Translations under genes and position numbers: made by a program
Notes under the pieces: model-generated
The model's database searches: none
Seen by the model: the letters and a program-made list of their open reading frames with translations, nothing else
Told to the model about the DNA's origin: nothing
Assembly (NCBI GenBank): GCA_028279425.1
Contig: JANQNV010000097.1
Span: forward strand, 1 to 64,000
Source of the DNA: Longimicrobiales bacterium
GTDB lineage: Bacteria; Gemmatimonadota; Gemmatimonadetes; Longimicrobiales; Gaopeijiaceae
Direction: 5' to 3'
Length of the DNA: 64,000 nt
Part shown: in pieces, positions 33,881-42,918 of the stretch
Position numbering within the stretch: the stretch's first letter is position 1
Layout of the letters: every line of letters starts with the position of its first letter

Positions 33881-35503
33881 CTACTCGGTCCGCTGCAGAT
33901 AGCGGTGGATCGAGGAGACCACCACCGACCCCTCGCCGACCGCCGACGCCACGCGTTTGACGGAGCCGGCCCGGACGTCTCCGACGGCGAAGACCCCCGG
34001 CAGGGAGGTGTCGTACTCCCCGGCGCCCTCGCGGATGCCCGGTCCGGTGTGGATCAGCCCGTAGTCGTCCCGCTCCACGAGACCCTCGAGCCAATCCGTC
34101 GACGCCCGGGCTCCGATCATCACGAACAGCGCGGAGGCCTCGAGGTCGGTGACGCTGCCCGAACCATCGCGCATCGTGACCCGAGAGAGCATCGAGCCGT
34201 CGCCGTGCACGGCCACGACCTCCGAGTGGGTATGCAACTCGACCCGCTCGTCGCGTTCGATGCGTCGTGACAGGTACGACGACATCGTCGCCGACAATCC
34301 AGGCCCCCGCACGACGATGTGGACCCGGGAGGCGTACCGGCTGAGGAACATCGCCGCCTGGCCGGCGGAATTCCCTCCGCCGATGACCACGGCCTCGCGA
34401 CCCGTACAGAAGCGCGCCTCCAGGTCGGTGGCCGCGTAGTAGACCCCCTGTCCCTCGTAGGTCCCGAGTCCATCGATCGGCAGCCGCCGGTACTGGAGCC
34501 CCGTGGCGAGCACGACCGAGCGGCCGCGGACGCACCGCTCGTCGTCGAGGGCGAGTTGGAATTCGCCATCCCTGCACTTCAGGCCCGTCGCCCGCCGAGG
34601 AACCGTGATCCTGGCCCCGAACTTGAACGCCTGCACAGCTCCACGGTGCGCGAGTTCGGCACCCGAGACGCCAGTCGGAAACCCGAGGTAGTTCTCGATT
34701 CGCGACGACGTGCCGGCCTGACCCCCGATCGCCGTGTCTTCGACGGCGAGCACGGAGAGCCCCTCCGACGCTGCGTACACCGAGGCCGCGAGCCCCGCCG
34801 GACCCGCACCGACCACCAGAACGTCGAAGATGCCGTCCGCATCGGCGGCGAGGTCGAGACCGAGTGCGCGGGCCAGTTGATGGGGCGAAGGATCGTCGAG
34901 AACAACCGAAGCACCCAGCACCACGACGGGACCGTCTCCACCCCGTACGTGTTCGGCCGGCAATGCACCGGGCTCGACCCATCGGTGCGGAATGCGACCG
35001 CGTTCGAGGAAGGCGAGCAGCCGAACCGTCCGGCGATCCTGCAGGGGGCCGCTCACCACCAGCCCCCCCTCACGCCACTCGAGCAGTAGCCGGCGTCGCG
35101 CAATGAAGGCCGGCACCACGACGTCGCCGATGACCGGGACGCGGGCGACGAGGTCGCGGAGCACCGGCGCAGGGACGACCCTGGCCTGGACGGCGGCACC
35201 GGCCACGCCGGCGAAGAACGTGCCCTGACCCATCAGCATGCCGAGCTCGCCGACGAAGTTGCCCTGGTCGATCCGGAGCACGACCGAGCCCGACGCCCGG
35301 TCGACGATGTCGACCGACCCCGTCTCGACGTAGACGAAGTCGTAGGCGGCGGCGCCGACCTCGAAGAGCACGTCACCCGCTTCGAATCGGCGCCGCTCCG
35401 CGTGGCGGAACAGCTCTTCGAGAAACGCTTCGTCGAGCCGTGGCCAGGCGATCCTCTCGAGGTCCGACTTCGGCGTCGAGGTGCGGTTTCCACTCGAAGA
35501 CAT
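33881..35503 (-). CDS. cyclic-nucleotide-binding domain fused to thioredoxin-reductase-like FAD/NAD oxidoreductase
   Basis: A 540-aa three-part protein. Residues ~20-140 are a CNB (cNMP-binding) domain with the phosphate-cassette-like GNFVGELGMLMGQ. Residues ~145-240 resemble a thioredoxin/glutaredoxin-like fold (LLAFLERGRIPHRWVE; VVLGASVVLDDPSPHQLARALGL). The rest is a thioredoxin-reductase-type module: FAD site VLVVGAGPAGLAASVYAASEG, NAD site AVVIGGGNSAGQAAMFLSRYA and C-terminal GVFAVGDVRAGSVKRVASAVGEGS. The redox CxxC expected between them is replaced (YYAATDLEARFC), so it cannot be a normal thioredoxin reductase. Start 35503 overlaps the antiporter stop by one base (TGATG). Confidence 0.85.
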   Translation of the reverse strand: MSSSGNRTSTPKSDLERIAWPRLDEAFLEELFRHAERRRFEAGDVLFEVGAAAYDFVYVETGSVDIVDRASGSVVLRIDQGNFVGELGMLMGQGTFFAGVAGAAVQARVVPAPVLRDLVARVPVIGDVVVPAFIARRRLLLEWREGGLVVSGPLQDRRTVRLLAFLERGRIPHRWVEPGALPAEHVRGGDGPVVVLGASVVLDDPSPHQLARALGLDLAADADGIFDVLVVGAGPAGLAASVYAASEGLSVLAVEDTAIGGQAGTSSRIENYLGFPTGVSGAELAHRGAVQAFKFGARITVPRRATGLKCRDGEFQLALDDERCVRGRSVVLATGLQYRRLPIDGLGTYEGQGVYYAATDLEARFCTGREAVVIGGGNSAGQAAMFLSRYASRVHIVVRGPGLSATMSSYLSRRIERDERVELHTHSEVVAVHGDGSMLSRVTMRDGSGSVTDLEASALFVMIGARASTDWLEGLVERDDYGLIHTGPGIREGAGEYDTSLPGVFAVGDVRAGSVKRVASAVGEGSVVVSSIHRYLQRTE

Positions 35504-36459
35504 CAGAAACGAACCAGCCAGACGCACGCCGCCAGGTACGCAACCAGCAGGATGCTCCCTTCCCAGCGGCGGACCTGGTGCGCCATCCGGGTCACCGGAA
35601 ACGCGAGAATCGACAGAGCCAGCACGGCGGGGAGCTCGGCGCGGATGATGCTCGAGTCGACCGCGATCGGCGACACGGTCGAGGTGATCCCGAGGATGGC
35701 GGCGATATTGAAGACGTTGGACCCGATGATGTTGCCGACGGCGATGTCGGACTCCTTCCGCATGGCCGCGACCAGCGCCGTGGCGAGCTCGGGCAACGAC
35801 GTCCCGACGGCGACGATGGTGAGGCCGATGACCAGATCCGGGACGCCGAAGGCATGGGCGATGAACTCGGCCGACAAGACGATCGCCCGCCCACCCATGA
35901 CCAGACCGATCGATCCCCCCACGATCAAGGCGAGGCTGCCGGCGATCGTCTTGAAGTCGGGCGACACCTTTTCGGCGAATACCTCGAACTCGCCCTTCAC
36001 CTCGTCCTTTTCGGTGTCGACCGCGCGGTTGATGAACAGCAGGTAGCAGCCCAACACGATGATCAGCATGATGCCGTCGCTTCGGCTGAGCGCTCCGTCG
36101 AAGAGCAGCGGAAACAGCAGAAGGGTGACCGCGATCATGACCGGGATCTCACGGCTGACGACCCGACCCGCGACCTCGAGAGGGCGCACCATCGAGGTGA
36201 GCCCGAGAATCAGCCCGATGTTGGCGAGGTTCGACCCCATCACGTTGCCCATCGCCAGATCGGGGTTCCCGCGCAGCGCCGCGACGAGGCACACCACCAA
36301 CTCGGGAGCCGACGTACCCATCGACACGACCGTCAGGCCGATGACGATGGGAGACACACCGAGAGCGCCGGCGAGGCGGGTGGCGCCGCGCACCAGCCAT
36401 TCGGCTCCGAAGTAGAGGACTCCAACCCCCATCCCCAGGAGAACGAGGTTGGCGATCAT
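35503..36459 (-). CDS. calcium/sodium antiporter, CaCA family (YrbG-like)
   Basis: A 318-aa membrane exchanger with the two alpha repeats that form the ion site: VIGLTVVSMGTSAPELVVCLVAALRGNPDLAMGNVMGSN (about 42-80) and VIGLTIVAVGTSLPELATALVAAMRKESDIAVGNIIGSN (about 212-250). Ten hydrophobic helices with an acidic cytoplasmic loop between halves (DTEKDEVKGEFEVF). It exchanges Ca2+ for Na+ or H+. It overlaps polX by 4 bp upstream and the CNB fusion by 1 bp downstream, so the run polX-antiporter-CNB oxidoreductase is one transcription unit. Confidence 0.93.
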   Translation of the reverse strand: MIANLVLLGMGVGVLYFGAEWLVRGATRLAGALGVSPIVIGLTVVSMGTSAPELVVCLVAALRGNPDLAMGNVMGSNLANIGLILGLTSMVRPLEVAGRVVSREIPVMIAVTLLLFPLLFDGALSRSDGIMLIIVLGCYLLFINRAVDTEKDEVKGEFEVFAEKVSPDFKTIAGSLALIVGGSIGLVMGGRAIVLSAEFIAHAFGVPDLVIGLTIVAVGTSLPELATALVAAMRKESDIAVGNIIGSNVFNIAAILGITSTVSPIAVDSSIIRAELPAVLALSILAFPVTRMAHQVRRWEGSILLVAYLAACVWLVRF

Positions 36460-38219
36460 GCGCGCCCCGACAACCAGCCGACCACCTCATCGGCCGAGCG
36501 CGTGTTGAGCACGTGCTCCCGGGCGAGCCAAGCCCGACGAGCCTGCTCGACCCCGAATCGCATCACATCGAGCCCCCGCACGTCATGGGCGTCGGAGTTG
36601 ACGACGATCTTCACACCCCGTTCGCGCGCACGCGCCAGGTACCGGTCGTTCAGATCGAGCCGTCGCGGGTGCGCGTTGATTTCCACGGCGACGTCGTGCT
36701 CGGCGCAGGCCGCCAACACGGCATCGACGTCGAGAGGGTAGGGCTCGCGACGACCCAGCAGGCGACCCGTGGCGTGGCCCAGGATGTCGACGCCGCCGTG
36801 CTCGATGGCCCGCACGATGCGCGCCGTCATCGCGGTGCGGTCCATATCCATGAAGGAGTGCACCGAGGCGACCACCACATCGAGCTCGGCGAGGATGTCG
36901 TCGGGCTGATCGAGCGATCCGTCCTTCATGATGTCGACCTCCTGGCCGCGCAGCACGCGGATGCGGGCGCCCACCCGACTCTGGACCTCTTCGATCTCCT
37001 GCCACTGCTCGCGAACGCGCGCGGGGGTCAGGCCCCCGACCATCGTGACCGCCTGGGAATGGTCGGTGATCGCCACGTATTCGTAGCCGCGCTCGATGCA
37101 TGCCTCCACCATCTCGAGAATCGACGCTTTGCCGTCGGTCCAGGTGGAGTGCATGTGGAGATCACCGCGCAGATCTCCGGCCTCGAGGAGCTGCGGGAGT
37201 GCGTCGTTGCGGGCGGCGTCGATCTCCCCCCGATCCTCCCGGAGTTCCGGGGGAATCCACACCAGACCCAGCGCCCCGAACACCTCCTCTTCGGTGGAGC
37301 CGCCCCGTCGAATGCCGCCGTCCTTCGCGAGGCTGTCGGGATCGACACCCTCGGGCACCTCGAACACGCCCCACTCGTTGATGCGAAGCCGTTGCTTCAC
37401 ACCGAGCGTGCGGAGGTGGACGTTGTGCTCCTTGGAGCCTGTGAAGTAGTGCAGGGCGGCGCCGAACGAAGTCCGTGGTACGACCCGGAGGTCGACCGAG
37501 AGACCCGAACGCAAAACCACGTTGCCCTTCGTCGACCCGGACGCGTCGACCCTCACGGCGCCGTCGTACCGCGTGAAGTGTTCTACGACCGGAGTCCCGT
37601 CTCCGTCGAATGCGGCCAGCAGGTCGAGATCACCGATGGTCTCTCGCCCGCGGCGCCAACTCCCCGCCACCTCCACCCGCGCCACGCCAGGAAGCTCCCG
37701 CATCCACGCGAGAAGCGACTGCACGTAGGGCTCCACCTCGGAGCGGAGAAAGCGCCCTCGATGCTTGCGATGGTCGTCGATGGCCCGAAGCATCTTGTCG
37801 GCGCTCTTCGCCCCGAAGCCCTTCAAACGCTGGACCGACCCCTTCTCGATCTCCGACTGCAGCCCCTCGACCGACTCCACCCCGAGTTCGTCGTAGAGCT
37901 TCTTCGCCTTCTTGGGTCCCACCCCGTCGAGTCGGGTCAACTCGGCGAGCGTCCGCGGCACCTCTTCGATGACCGCATTGAGCGTCGAAAGCTGCCCCGT
38001 TTGGAGGAGTTCGCGAATGTGGGCGTCCATCTCCTTGCCCACACCCTGGAGCTCGGTCAGGTCATCGCCGAATTCGACCATGTCCTGGAGAGACCGCGTG
38101 AGGGCCTCCACCGTACGTACGGCGTTCCGATACGCTCGGATCCGAAACGGGTTGGCGCCCTGGATTTCGAGCAGATCGGCGGTCTCGCGAAGTGTGCGCG
38201 CGATGTCGAGGTTCTCCAC
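36456..38219 (-). CDS. polX: DNA polymerase X family protein with PHP domain
   Basis: A 587-aa PolX. N-terminal helix-hairpin-helix region (about 1-140; LQGVGKEMDAHIRELL, LDGVGPKKAKKLYDELG), a Pol beta-like palm with GSWRRGRETIGDLDLLAA (about residues 186-203; the metal-binding Asp pair), and a C-terminal PHP phosphoesterase domain (GDLHMHSTWTDGKASI near 355, ITDHSQ, EINAHPRRLDLND, NSDAHDVRGLD). Bacterial PolX fills gaps and its PHP domain gives 3'-5' exonuclease activity, used in base-excision repair. It lies 23 bp after ligA, and ligase and polymerase fit one repair unit. Confidence 0.95.
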   Translation of the reverse strand: MENLDIARTLRETADLLEIQGANPFRIRAYRNAVRTVEALTRSLQDMVEFGDDLTELQGVGKEMDAHIRELLQTGQLSTLNAVIEEVPRTLAELTRLDGVGPKKAKKLYDELGVESVEGLQSEIEKGSVQRLKGFGAKSADKMLRAIDDHRKHRGRFLRSEVEPYVQSLLAWMRELPGVARVEVAGSWRRGRETIGDLDLLAAFDGDGTPVVEHFTRYDGAVRVDASGSTKGNVVLRSGLSVDLRVVPRTSFGAALHYFTGSKEHNVHLRTLGVKQRLRINEWGVFEVPEGVDPDSLAKDGGIRRGGSTEEEVFGALGLVWIPPELREDRGEIDAARNDALPQLLEAGDLRGDLHMHSTWTDGKASILEMVEACIERGYEYVAITDHSQAVTMVGGLTPARVREQWQEIEEVQSRVGARIRVLRGQEVDIMKDGSLDQPDDILAELDVVVASVHSFMDMDRTAMTARIVRAIEHGGVDILGHATGRLLGRREPYPLDVDAVLAACAEHDVAVEINAHPRRLDLNDRYLARARERGVKIVVNSDAHDVRGLDVMRFGVEQARRAWLAREHVLNTRSADEVVGWLSGRA

Positions 38220-38242
38220 TCAGCTCGCCTCCATCGCGAGCG

Positions 38243-40303
38243 TCACGGCGGAACCTCGACGCCGGCATCCTCGAGCAATTGCACGAACTCGTCTTCGGAG
38301 AGGACCGCGAGCCCCAGCTCGACCGCCTTGTCGTACTTCGATCCCGGGTCGGACCCCGCCACGACCCAGTCGGTCTCGGCACTGACCGACGACACGGCAC
38401 GGGCGCCCGCGGCCTCGACGAGCTTCTTGGCGGCCGCGCGGGTCAGTCGGGCCAGCCCCCCGGTGAAGACGAACTTGCGGCCGGCGAGCTCCGTTTCGGC
38501 CGGTGCCTCGGGCGGAATCGGGGCCACACCCCGCTCGAGGATGTGGTCGATCGCCCGGGCATTCGCCGGCGTCGTCAGGAAGTCGCGGATCGCCTCCGAC
38601 ATCACCGGCCCGATACCCGGTACCGAGGCGAGTGTCTCGGCGTCGGCGGAGCGGATCGCCTCGAACGAGCGGAAGTGTAGCGCAAGGTCTCGCGCCACGG
38701 TCACACCGACCTCCGGAATCCCGAGTCCGTGAAGGAAGCGGCGCAACTCGACGCTCTTTCGCCGCTGGATTCCGTCGACGAGGTTGGCCGCCGATTTGTC
38801 GGCGAATCCCGGAAGCCCCACCAGGGCCGAGGGCTCGAGGTCGAAGAGGTCGGCCAACTCGCCGACGAGGCCGCGGTCGACCAGAAGAGCTGCGGTTTCT
38901 TCGCCCAGACCCTCGATGTCGAGCGCGTTGCGGGCGCCGAAGTGTACGATTCGGCCCTTCAGCTGGGCGGAGCAACCGAACCGGTCGGGACACACGGTGC
39001 GCGGACCGTCATCGATGACCATGGCGTCGCAGGCAGGGCACCGTGCCGGCATCCGAAACGGCTCGCCGCGCGTCACCCCGGGCTCGTCGATGCGCTCGAC
39101 CACCTGGGGAATCACATCGCCCGCGCGCTGAATGCGCACCCGGTCGCCCTGGCGAACATCCTTGCGAGCCACCTCCTCCCGATTGTGGAGGGAGGCCCTC
39201 GAGATCGTGACCCCGCCCACCTGCACCGGCCGCAGCAGGGCCACGGGCGTGAGCACACCCGTGCGACCGACCGACACCGCGATCCGCTCGACGCGTGTCA
39301 CCTCCTTGCGGGGCTCGAACTTGAAGGCCATCGCCCAGCGCGGATGATGCGAGGTGGCGCCGAGGTCGGCACGGGCGTCGAGATCGTCGAGCTTGATGAC
39401 GACCCCGTCGATCTCGTAGTCGAGGTCGTCGCGATCGGCGTCGGTCCATCGGTGGTACTCGATGATCTCGTCGACCGTCGACACCACGCGCACGCGGTCC
39501 GGCCGCAGGAACCCCCACTGTGCGAGCGCCTCGAAGGCGTCCTGGTCGCGGCGGAAGCGATCGCCCTCGACGAGCAGCACGTCGTAGGCGAAGCACACGA
39601 GCTCGCGTTCGGCGGTCAGGCGGGAGTCGAGCTGCCGAATCGCGCCCGCGGCCGAATTCCGTGGTGACGCGTAGGGGTCGTTGCCCTTCCCGATCAGGCG
39701 CTCGTTGAACCGCTCGAAGGCGCTGACGGTCATCATGACTTCGCCGCGAATCGCGAGCCGGCGCGGGACGGCACGTTCGTCCGACCGCAGCCGGAGTGGC
39801 ACCGAGGGGATCGTGCGAATGTTGGCGGTCACATCTTCGCCGAGATGTCCGTTGCCACGGGTTACCGCGCGGGTGAGGACGCCCTCGTCGTAGACGAGCT
39901 CGATCGAGGCGCCGTCGAGCTTCGGCTCGAGCAGGTAGGTGGGAGGGGTCTCGAGCCCCTTTCGAAGTCGCTCGTCGAACCGGCGGATCGCGCTCTCCTC
40001 CTGGCTCGAATCGAGCGACAGCAGAGGGACGACATGCGCGGCGGTCTCGAAGCCCTCCTGGGGGTCGGCCCCGACCCGCTGGGTGGGCGAATCGGGGGCC
40101 CGAAGCTCCGGCCAACGCTCCTCGAGGGCCTGCAGGCTGCGGAAGAGCCGGTCGTACTCGGCGTCGGAGACGGCCGGACGACCCTCGTGGTAGTAGAGCC
40201 GGGAATACCGATGGAGCGCCTCCCGCAGTTCGCGGGCCTCGCGGGCGTCGTGCGACGACGGAGTCGCCGAGTCGGCCTGGGCGTCGACGGTACTTTCGGC
40301 CAC
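38243..40303 (-). CDS. ligA: NAD+-dependent DNA ligase
   Basis: A 686-aa LigA with normal domain order: Ia domain (YYHEGRPAVSDAEYDRLF), adenylation motif with the nucleophilic lysine in LLEPKLDGASIELVYDEG, OB fold, four-Cys zinc finger (CPACDAMVIDDGPRTVCPDRFGCSA), helix-hairpin-helix repeats and a C-terminal BRCT (LAGRKFVFTGGLARLTRAAAKKLVEAAG). It seals nicks in replication and repair. A GTG at 40303 gives family-typical length; the open frame extends further upstream but into Arg-rich sequence containing the divergent promoter. Confidence 0.96.
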   Translation of the reverse strand: MAESTVDAQADSATPSSHDAREARELREALHRYSRLYYHEGRPAVSDAEYDRLFRSLQALEERWPELRAPDSPTQRVGADPQEGFETAAHVVPLLSLDSSQEESAIRRFDERLRKGLETPPTYLLEPKLDGASIELVYDEGVLTRAVTRGNGHLGEDVTANIRTIPSVPLRLRSDERAVPRRLAIRGEVMMTVSAFERFNERLIGKGNDPYASPRNSAAGAIRQLDSRLTAERELVCFAYDVLLVEGDRFRRDQDAFEALAQWGFLRPDRVRVVSTVDEIIEYHRWTDADRDDLDYEIDGVVIKLDDLDARADLGATSHHPRWAMAFKFEPRKEVTRVERIAVSVGRTGVLTPVALLRPVQVGGVTISRASLHNREEVARKDVRQGDRVRIQRAGDVIPQVVERIDEPGVTRGEPFRMPARCPACDAMVIDDGPRTVCPDRFGCSAQLKGRIVHFGARNALDIEGLGEETAALLVDRGLVGELADLFDLEPSALVGLPGFADKSAANLVDGIQRRKSVELRRFLHGLGIPEVGVTVARDLALHFRSFEAIRSADAETLASVPGIGPVMSEAIRDFLTTPANARAIDHILERGVAPIPPEAPAETELAGRKFVFTGGLARLTRAAAKKLVEAAGARAVSSVSAETDWVVAGSDPGSKYDKAVELGLAVLSEDEFVQLLEDAGVEVPP

Positions 40304-40380
40304 GAACGCTTCCGGGTCGGGAGGAGCGGTCAGAATGACCCGTAAGGTGGCGAATCGGCGCCGTAGCGTACACTCCCGCG

Positions 40381-40410
40381 TTGCGTGGCTCGCCGGGCAA
40401 CGCCTATATC
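40381..40410 (+). promoter_or_regulatory. possible promoter of the amidohydrolase gene
   Basis: TTGCGT (40381-40386) and TATATC (40405-40410) are separated by 18 bp, 89 bp before the amidohydrolase ATG, in the 196-bp divergent gap with ligA. TATATC stands out in an otherwise GC-rich region. Confidence 0.4.
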
Positions 40411-40499
40411 TGCCAGCCGAGCCTTCCTCCCCGATTCCCGTTCGCGCAACGCCGGCCCGCGGCCGCTCGCCCGTTGCGCCGCCCTCCCCGAGGTTCACC

Positions 40500-42137
40500 A
40501 TGAAGACGTCCGCGATCTGGTTGCGCTCCGTGGGATTTGCCGCCGCCCTGCTGCTCCCCCTCGCCGCGTCGGCCCAGATGGAGCCCACGACCCGACGCGG
40601 GGCTGACGAGGGCGGCGGGCCCTACGAACGCCTGATCATCCGCGGGGCCACGATTCTCGACGGCACCGGGGCGCCTCCGCAGGGACCGGTCGACATCGTG
40701 ATCGAGAACGATCGCATCACGAGCATCCGTTCGGTGGGGTACCCCGGGGTCCCCATCAACCCCCGGTCCCGGCCCGATGGCGCCGACCGGGTGATCGATT
40801 GGGAGGGTCGCTGGGTCTTGCCGGGCTTCGTGGACATGCACGCACACACGGGCGGAGCCACGAAAGCGCCGCAGGCCGAGTACACGTACAAGCTCTGGCT
40901 CGCCCACGGAATCACGACGTCGCGAGGTGTCGGCCACGGCCCGGTCAACTGGGCCCTCCGCGAGAAGGCACTGTCGGAACGCAACGAGATCGTCGCCCCG
41001 CGCATGTTCACGTACGCCCGACCGGGGGAGGGATGGAGAGGGGGGCCCGTGAACTCGCCGGAGCAGGCGCGAGCCTGGGTCCAGTTCATCGCCGAATACG
41101 AGGTCGACGGCGCCAGAGTGGATGGGTTGAAGCTCTCGGGCCCCAACATGGATCCCGAGGTCTTCGAGGCCCTCGTCGACGAAGCGGAGAAGCACGGCCT
41201 CGGCACCGTGGCCCACCTCGGCCAGACCCACGCCGCCCGGATGACGGCGCTCGACGCGGCCGAGGCCGGGCTCGACATGATGACCCACTACTACGGCCTC
41301 TTCGAGTCGCTCCTGACCGACTACACCATCCAGGACTGGCCTCTCGACTACAACTACAACAACGAGCAGCACCGGTTCGGGCAGGTGGGTCGACTGTGGG
41401 AACAGAGCGTCGAGCCCGGGTCGGACGAGTGGGACGCCCTCATCGATCGCTTCCTGGAGCTCGACTTCGGGATCGATCCCACGATGACCATCTACGAGGC
41501 CAGCCGCGACGTGATGCGGGCGCGAGAGGCCGAATGGCACGACGAATACACCCTCCCGTCGCAGTGGGACTTCTACCAGCCGTCACGTGTGGCGCATGGT
41601 TCCTACTGGTTCTACTGGACCTCCGAAGACGAGTACCACTGGAAGCAATTCTACCAGAAGTGGATGCAGTTCCTGAACGACTTCAAGAATGCGGGCGGGA
41701 TCGTCACGACCGGGTCGGACTCGGGCTTCATCTACAAGCTGTACGGCTTCGACTACATCCGCGAACTCGAGCTTCTACGCGAGGCGGGCTTCCATCCCAT
41801 CGAGGTGATTCGTGCGGCCACGTACCACGGCGCGCTGCAGCTCCACAAGCCCAAGGGCCTCGAGGCCGAGCTGGACTTCGGCCTCCTCCGCGTCGGGATG
41901 AAGGCCGACCTGGTCCTCGTCGAAGAGAACCCGCTCGAGAATCTCAAGGTGCTCTACGGCACCGGCGCCGTGAAGCTCAACGACGACACCGGTGAGGTGG
42001 AGCGGGTCGGGGGCATCCGATACACCGTGAAGGACGGTATCGTATACGACGCCCGACAACTTCTCGAGGACGTGCGCGAAATGGTGCGCGCAGCGAAGAA
42101 CCAGACGTCGGTCAGCGACCGGAGCGAGGGCGACTGA
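40500..42137 (+). CDS. secreted amidohydrolase-family metal-dependent hydrolase
   Basis: A 545-aa exported enzyme: signal peptide (MKTSAIWLRSVGFAAALLLPLAASAQ), N-terminal beta-sandwich (ILDGTGAPPQGPVDIVIENDRI), metal motif GFVDMHAHTGG, further ligand His in TVAHLGQTHAARMTAL and MTHYYGLFE, Asp in VTTGSDSGFIYK, and the C-terminal beta element GLLRVGMKADLVLVEENPLENL. Such enzymes hydrolyse amide or related bonds (imidazolonepropionase/prolidase-like); substrate is unknown. The ATG at 40500 is chosen because it places the signal peptide correctly. Confidence 0.88.
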   Translation: MKTSAIWLRSVGFAAALLLPLAASAQMEPTTRRGADEGGGPYERLIIRGATILDGTGAPPQGPVDIVIENDRITSIRSVGYPGVPINPRSRPDGADRVIDWEGRWVLPGFVDMHAHTGGATKAPQAEYTYKLWLAHGITTSRGVGHGPVNWALREKALSERNEIVAPRMFTYARPGEGWRGGPVNSPEQARAWVQFIAEYEVDGARVDGLKLSGPNMDPEVFEALVDEAEKHGLGTVAHLGQTHAARMTALDAAEAGLDMMTHYYGLFESLLTDYTIQDWPLDYNYNNEQHRFGQVGRLWEQSVEPGSDEWDALIDRFLELDFGIDPTMTIYEASRDVMRAREAEWHDEYTLPSQWDFYQPSRVAHGSYWFYWTSEDEYHWKQFYQKWMQFLNDFKNAGGIVTTGSDSGFIYKLYGFDYIRELELLREAGFHPIEVIRAATYHGALQLHKPKGLEAELDFGLLRVGMKADLVLVEENPLENLKVLYGTGAVKLNDDTGEVERVGGIRYTVKDGIVYDARQLLEDVREMVRAAKNQTSVSDRSEGD

Positions 42138-42141
42138 CGTC

Positions 42142-42759
42142 TCAGTCGGTTTCGGTCGCCCGCCGGAACCCGGATGCGGTCAGCGGTGTGTTGGCCGCGC
42201 CGTCCGGCAAGGCCCGGAGCAACGCCCGGAATCGCGCCCTGCACGACGGGGGGACCGTGAAGGTGGCCCAGAGGCCCAGGCGTCCGCGAACGACCTCGGC
42301 GGCGGCCAGGCGCTCGAGAAGCTCGGGTGCGATCGGGATCGCGACGGTCGCACGAGGGGCGACGCCGTGGAGGTCCACGCGGAAGCTGTTGGAGGAGCGA
42401 CCGGGGTCACCCACGAAAAGCTCTCCGTCGACCTCGAGCAGGAGCTGGCGGCTGCGCGCGAGGAGACCCGGAGCGTCGGCACCATGGACTTCGAGCATCA
42501 GCGCCAATTGGTCGATCGAACCCGCGTCGCGATCGAAGCGCGCGAAGAAGGCACCGATCTGCAGGTCGGCCTCCTCTTCTCCGGCACCGCCCACCGGACC
42601 GACCTCGATCGGCGAGAGAAGGAGCGTCTGCACCTCTGGCGTGGGCCCATCGATCCATCGCACGTCCGGCGATCGCTCGGCCTCCGGCACTGCAGAGCGT
42701 ACGGCGCATCCGCCGAGGAGCGGCGCGGCGGCGAGCAGGACGAGAGTGGGACGAATCAT
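42142..42759 (-). CDS. hypothetical lipoprotein
   Basis: A 205-aa protein with a clear lipoprotein signal, MIRPTLVLLAAAPLLGGC, lipid-modified Cys at residue 18. The mature part has no domain I recognise; it looks beta-rich (LLLEVDGELFVGD, FRVDLHGVAPRATVAIPIAPELL). It converges with the amidohydrolase gene (4-bp gap) and is divergent from the class V aminotransferase, sharing the TGTTAC-box region. Confidence 0.75.
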   Translation of the reverse strand: MIRPTLVLLAAAPLLGGCAVRSAVPEAERSPDVRWIDGPTPEVQTLLLSPIEVGPVGGAGEEEADLQIGAFFARFDRDAGSIDQLALMLEVHGADAPGLLARSRQLLLEVDGELFVGDPGRSSNSFRVDLHGVAPRATVAIPIAPELLERLAAAEVVRGRLGLWATFTVPPSCRARFRALLRALPDGAANTPLTASGFRRATETD

Positions 42760-42791
42760 GATGGACCTCCTACGGTATCCTCGCCTCGGTG

Positions 42792-42902
42792 CGTTACATG
42801 AACACAGTATCGGATGTTACGCAAATGCGATGAGGCTGTTACATTAAGTCCAATCTAAACCCGATCCGGCGATGAAGGACAGCGATTTGTTTACGCTGTT
42901 AC
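42792..42902. promoter_or_regulatory. phased array of (T/C)GTTAC boxes in divergent promoter region
   Basis: CGTTAC at 42792, TGTTAC at 42815, TGTTAC at 42837 and TGTTAC at 42897 lie in the AT-rich 159-bp gap between the lipoprotein and class V aminotransferase genes. The first three are 22-23 bp apart, two helical turns. The arrangement suggests cooperative binding of a regulator. Confidence 0.45.
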
Positions 42903-42918
42903 CTGAGCCGACGCCGCC

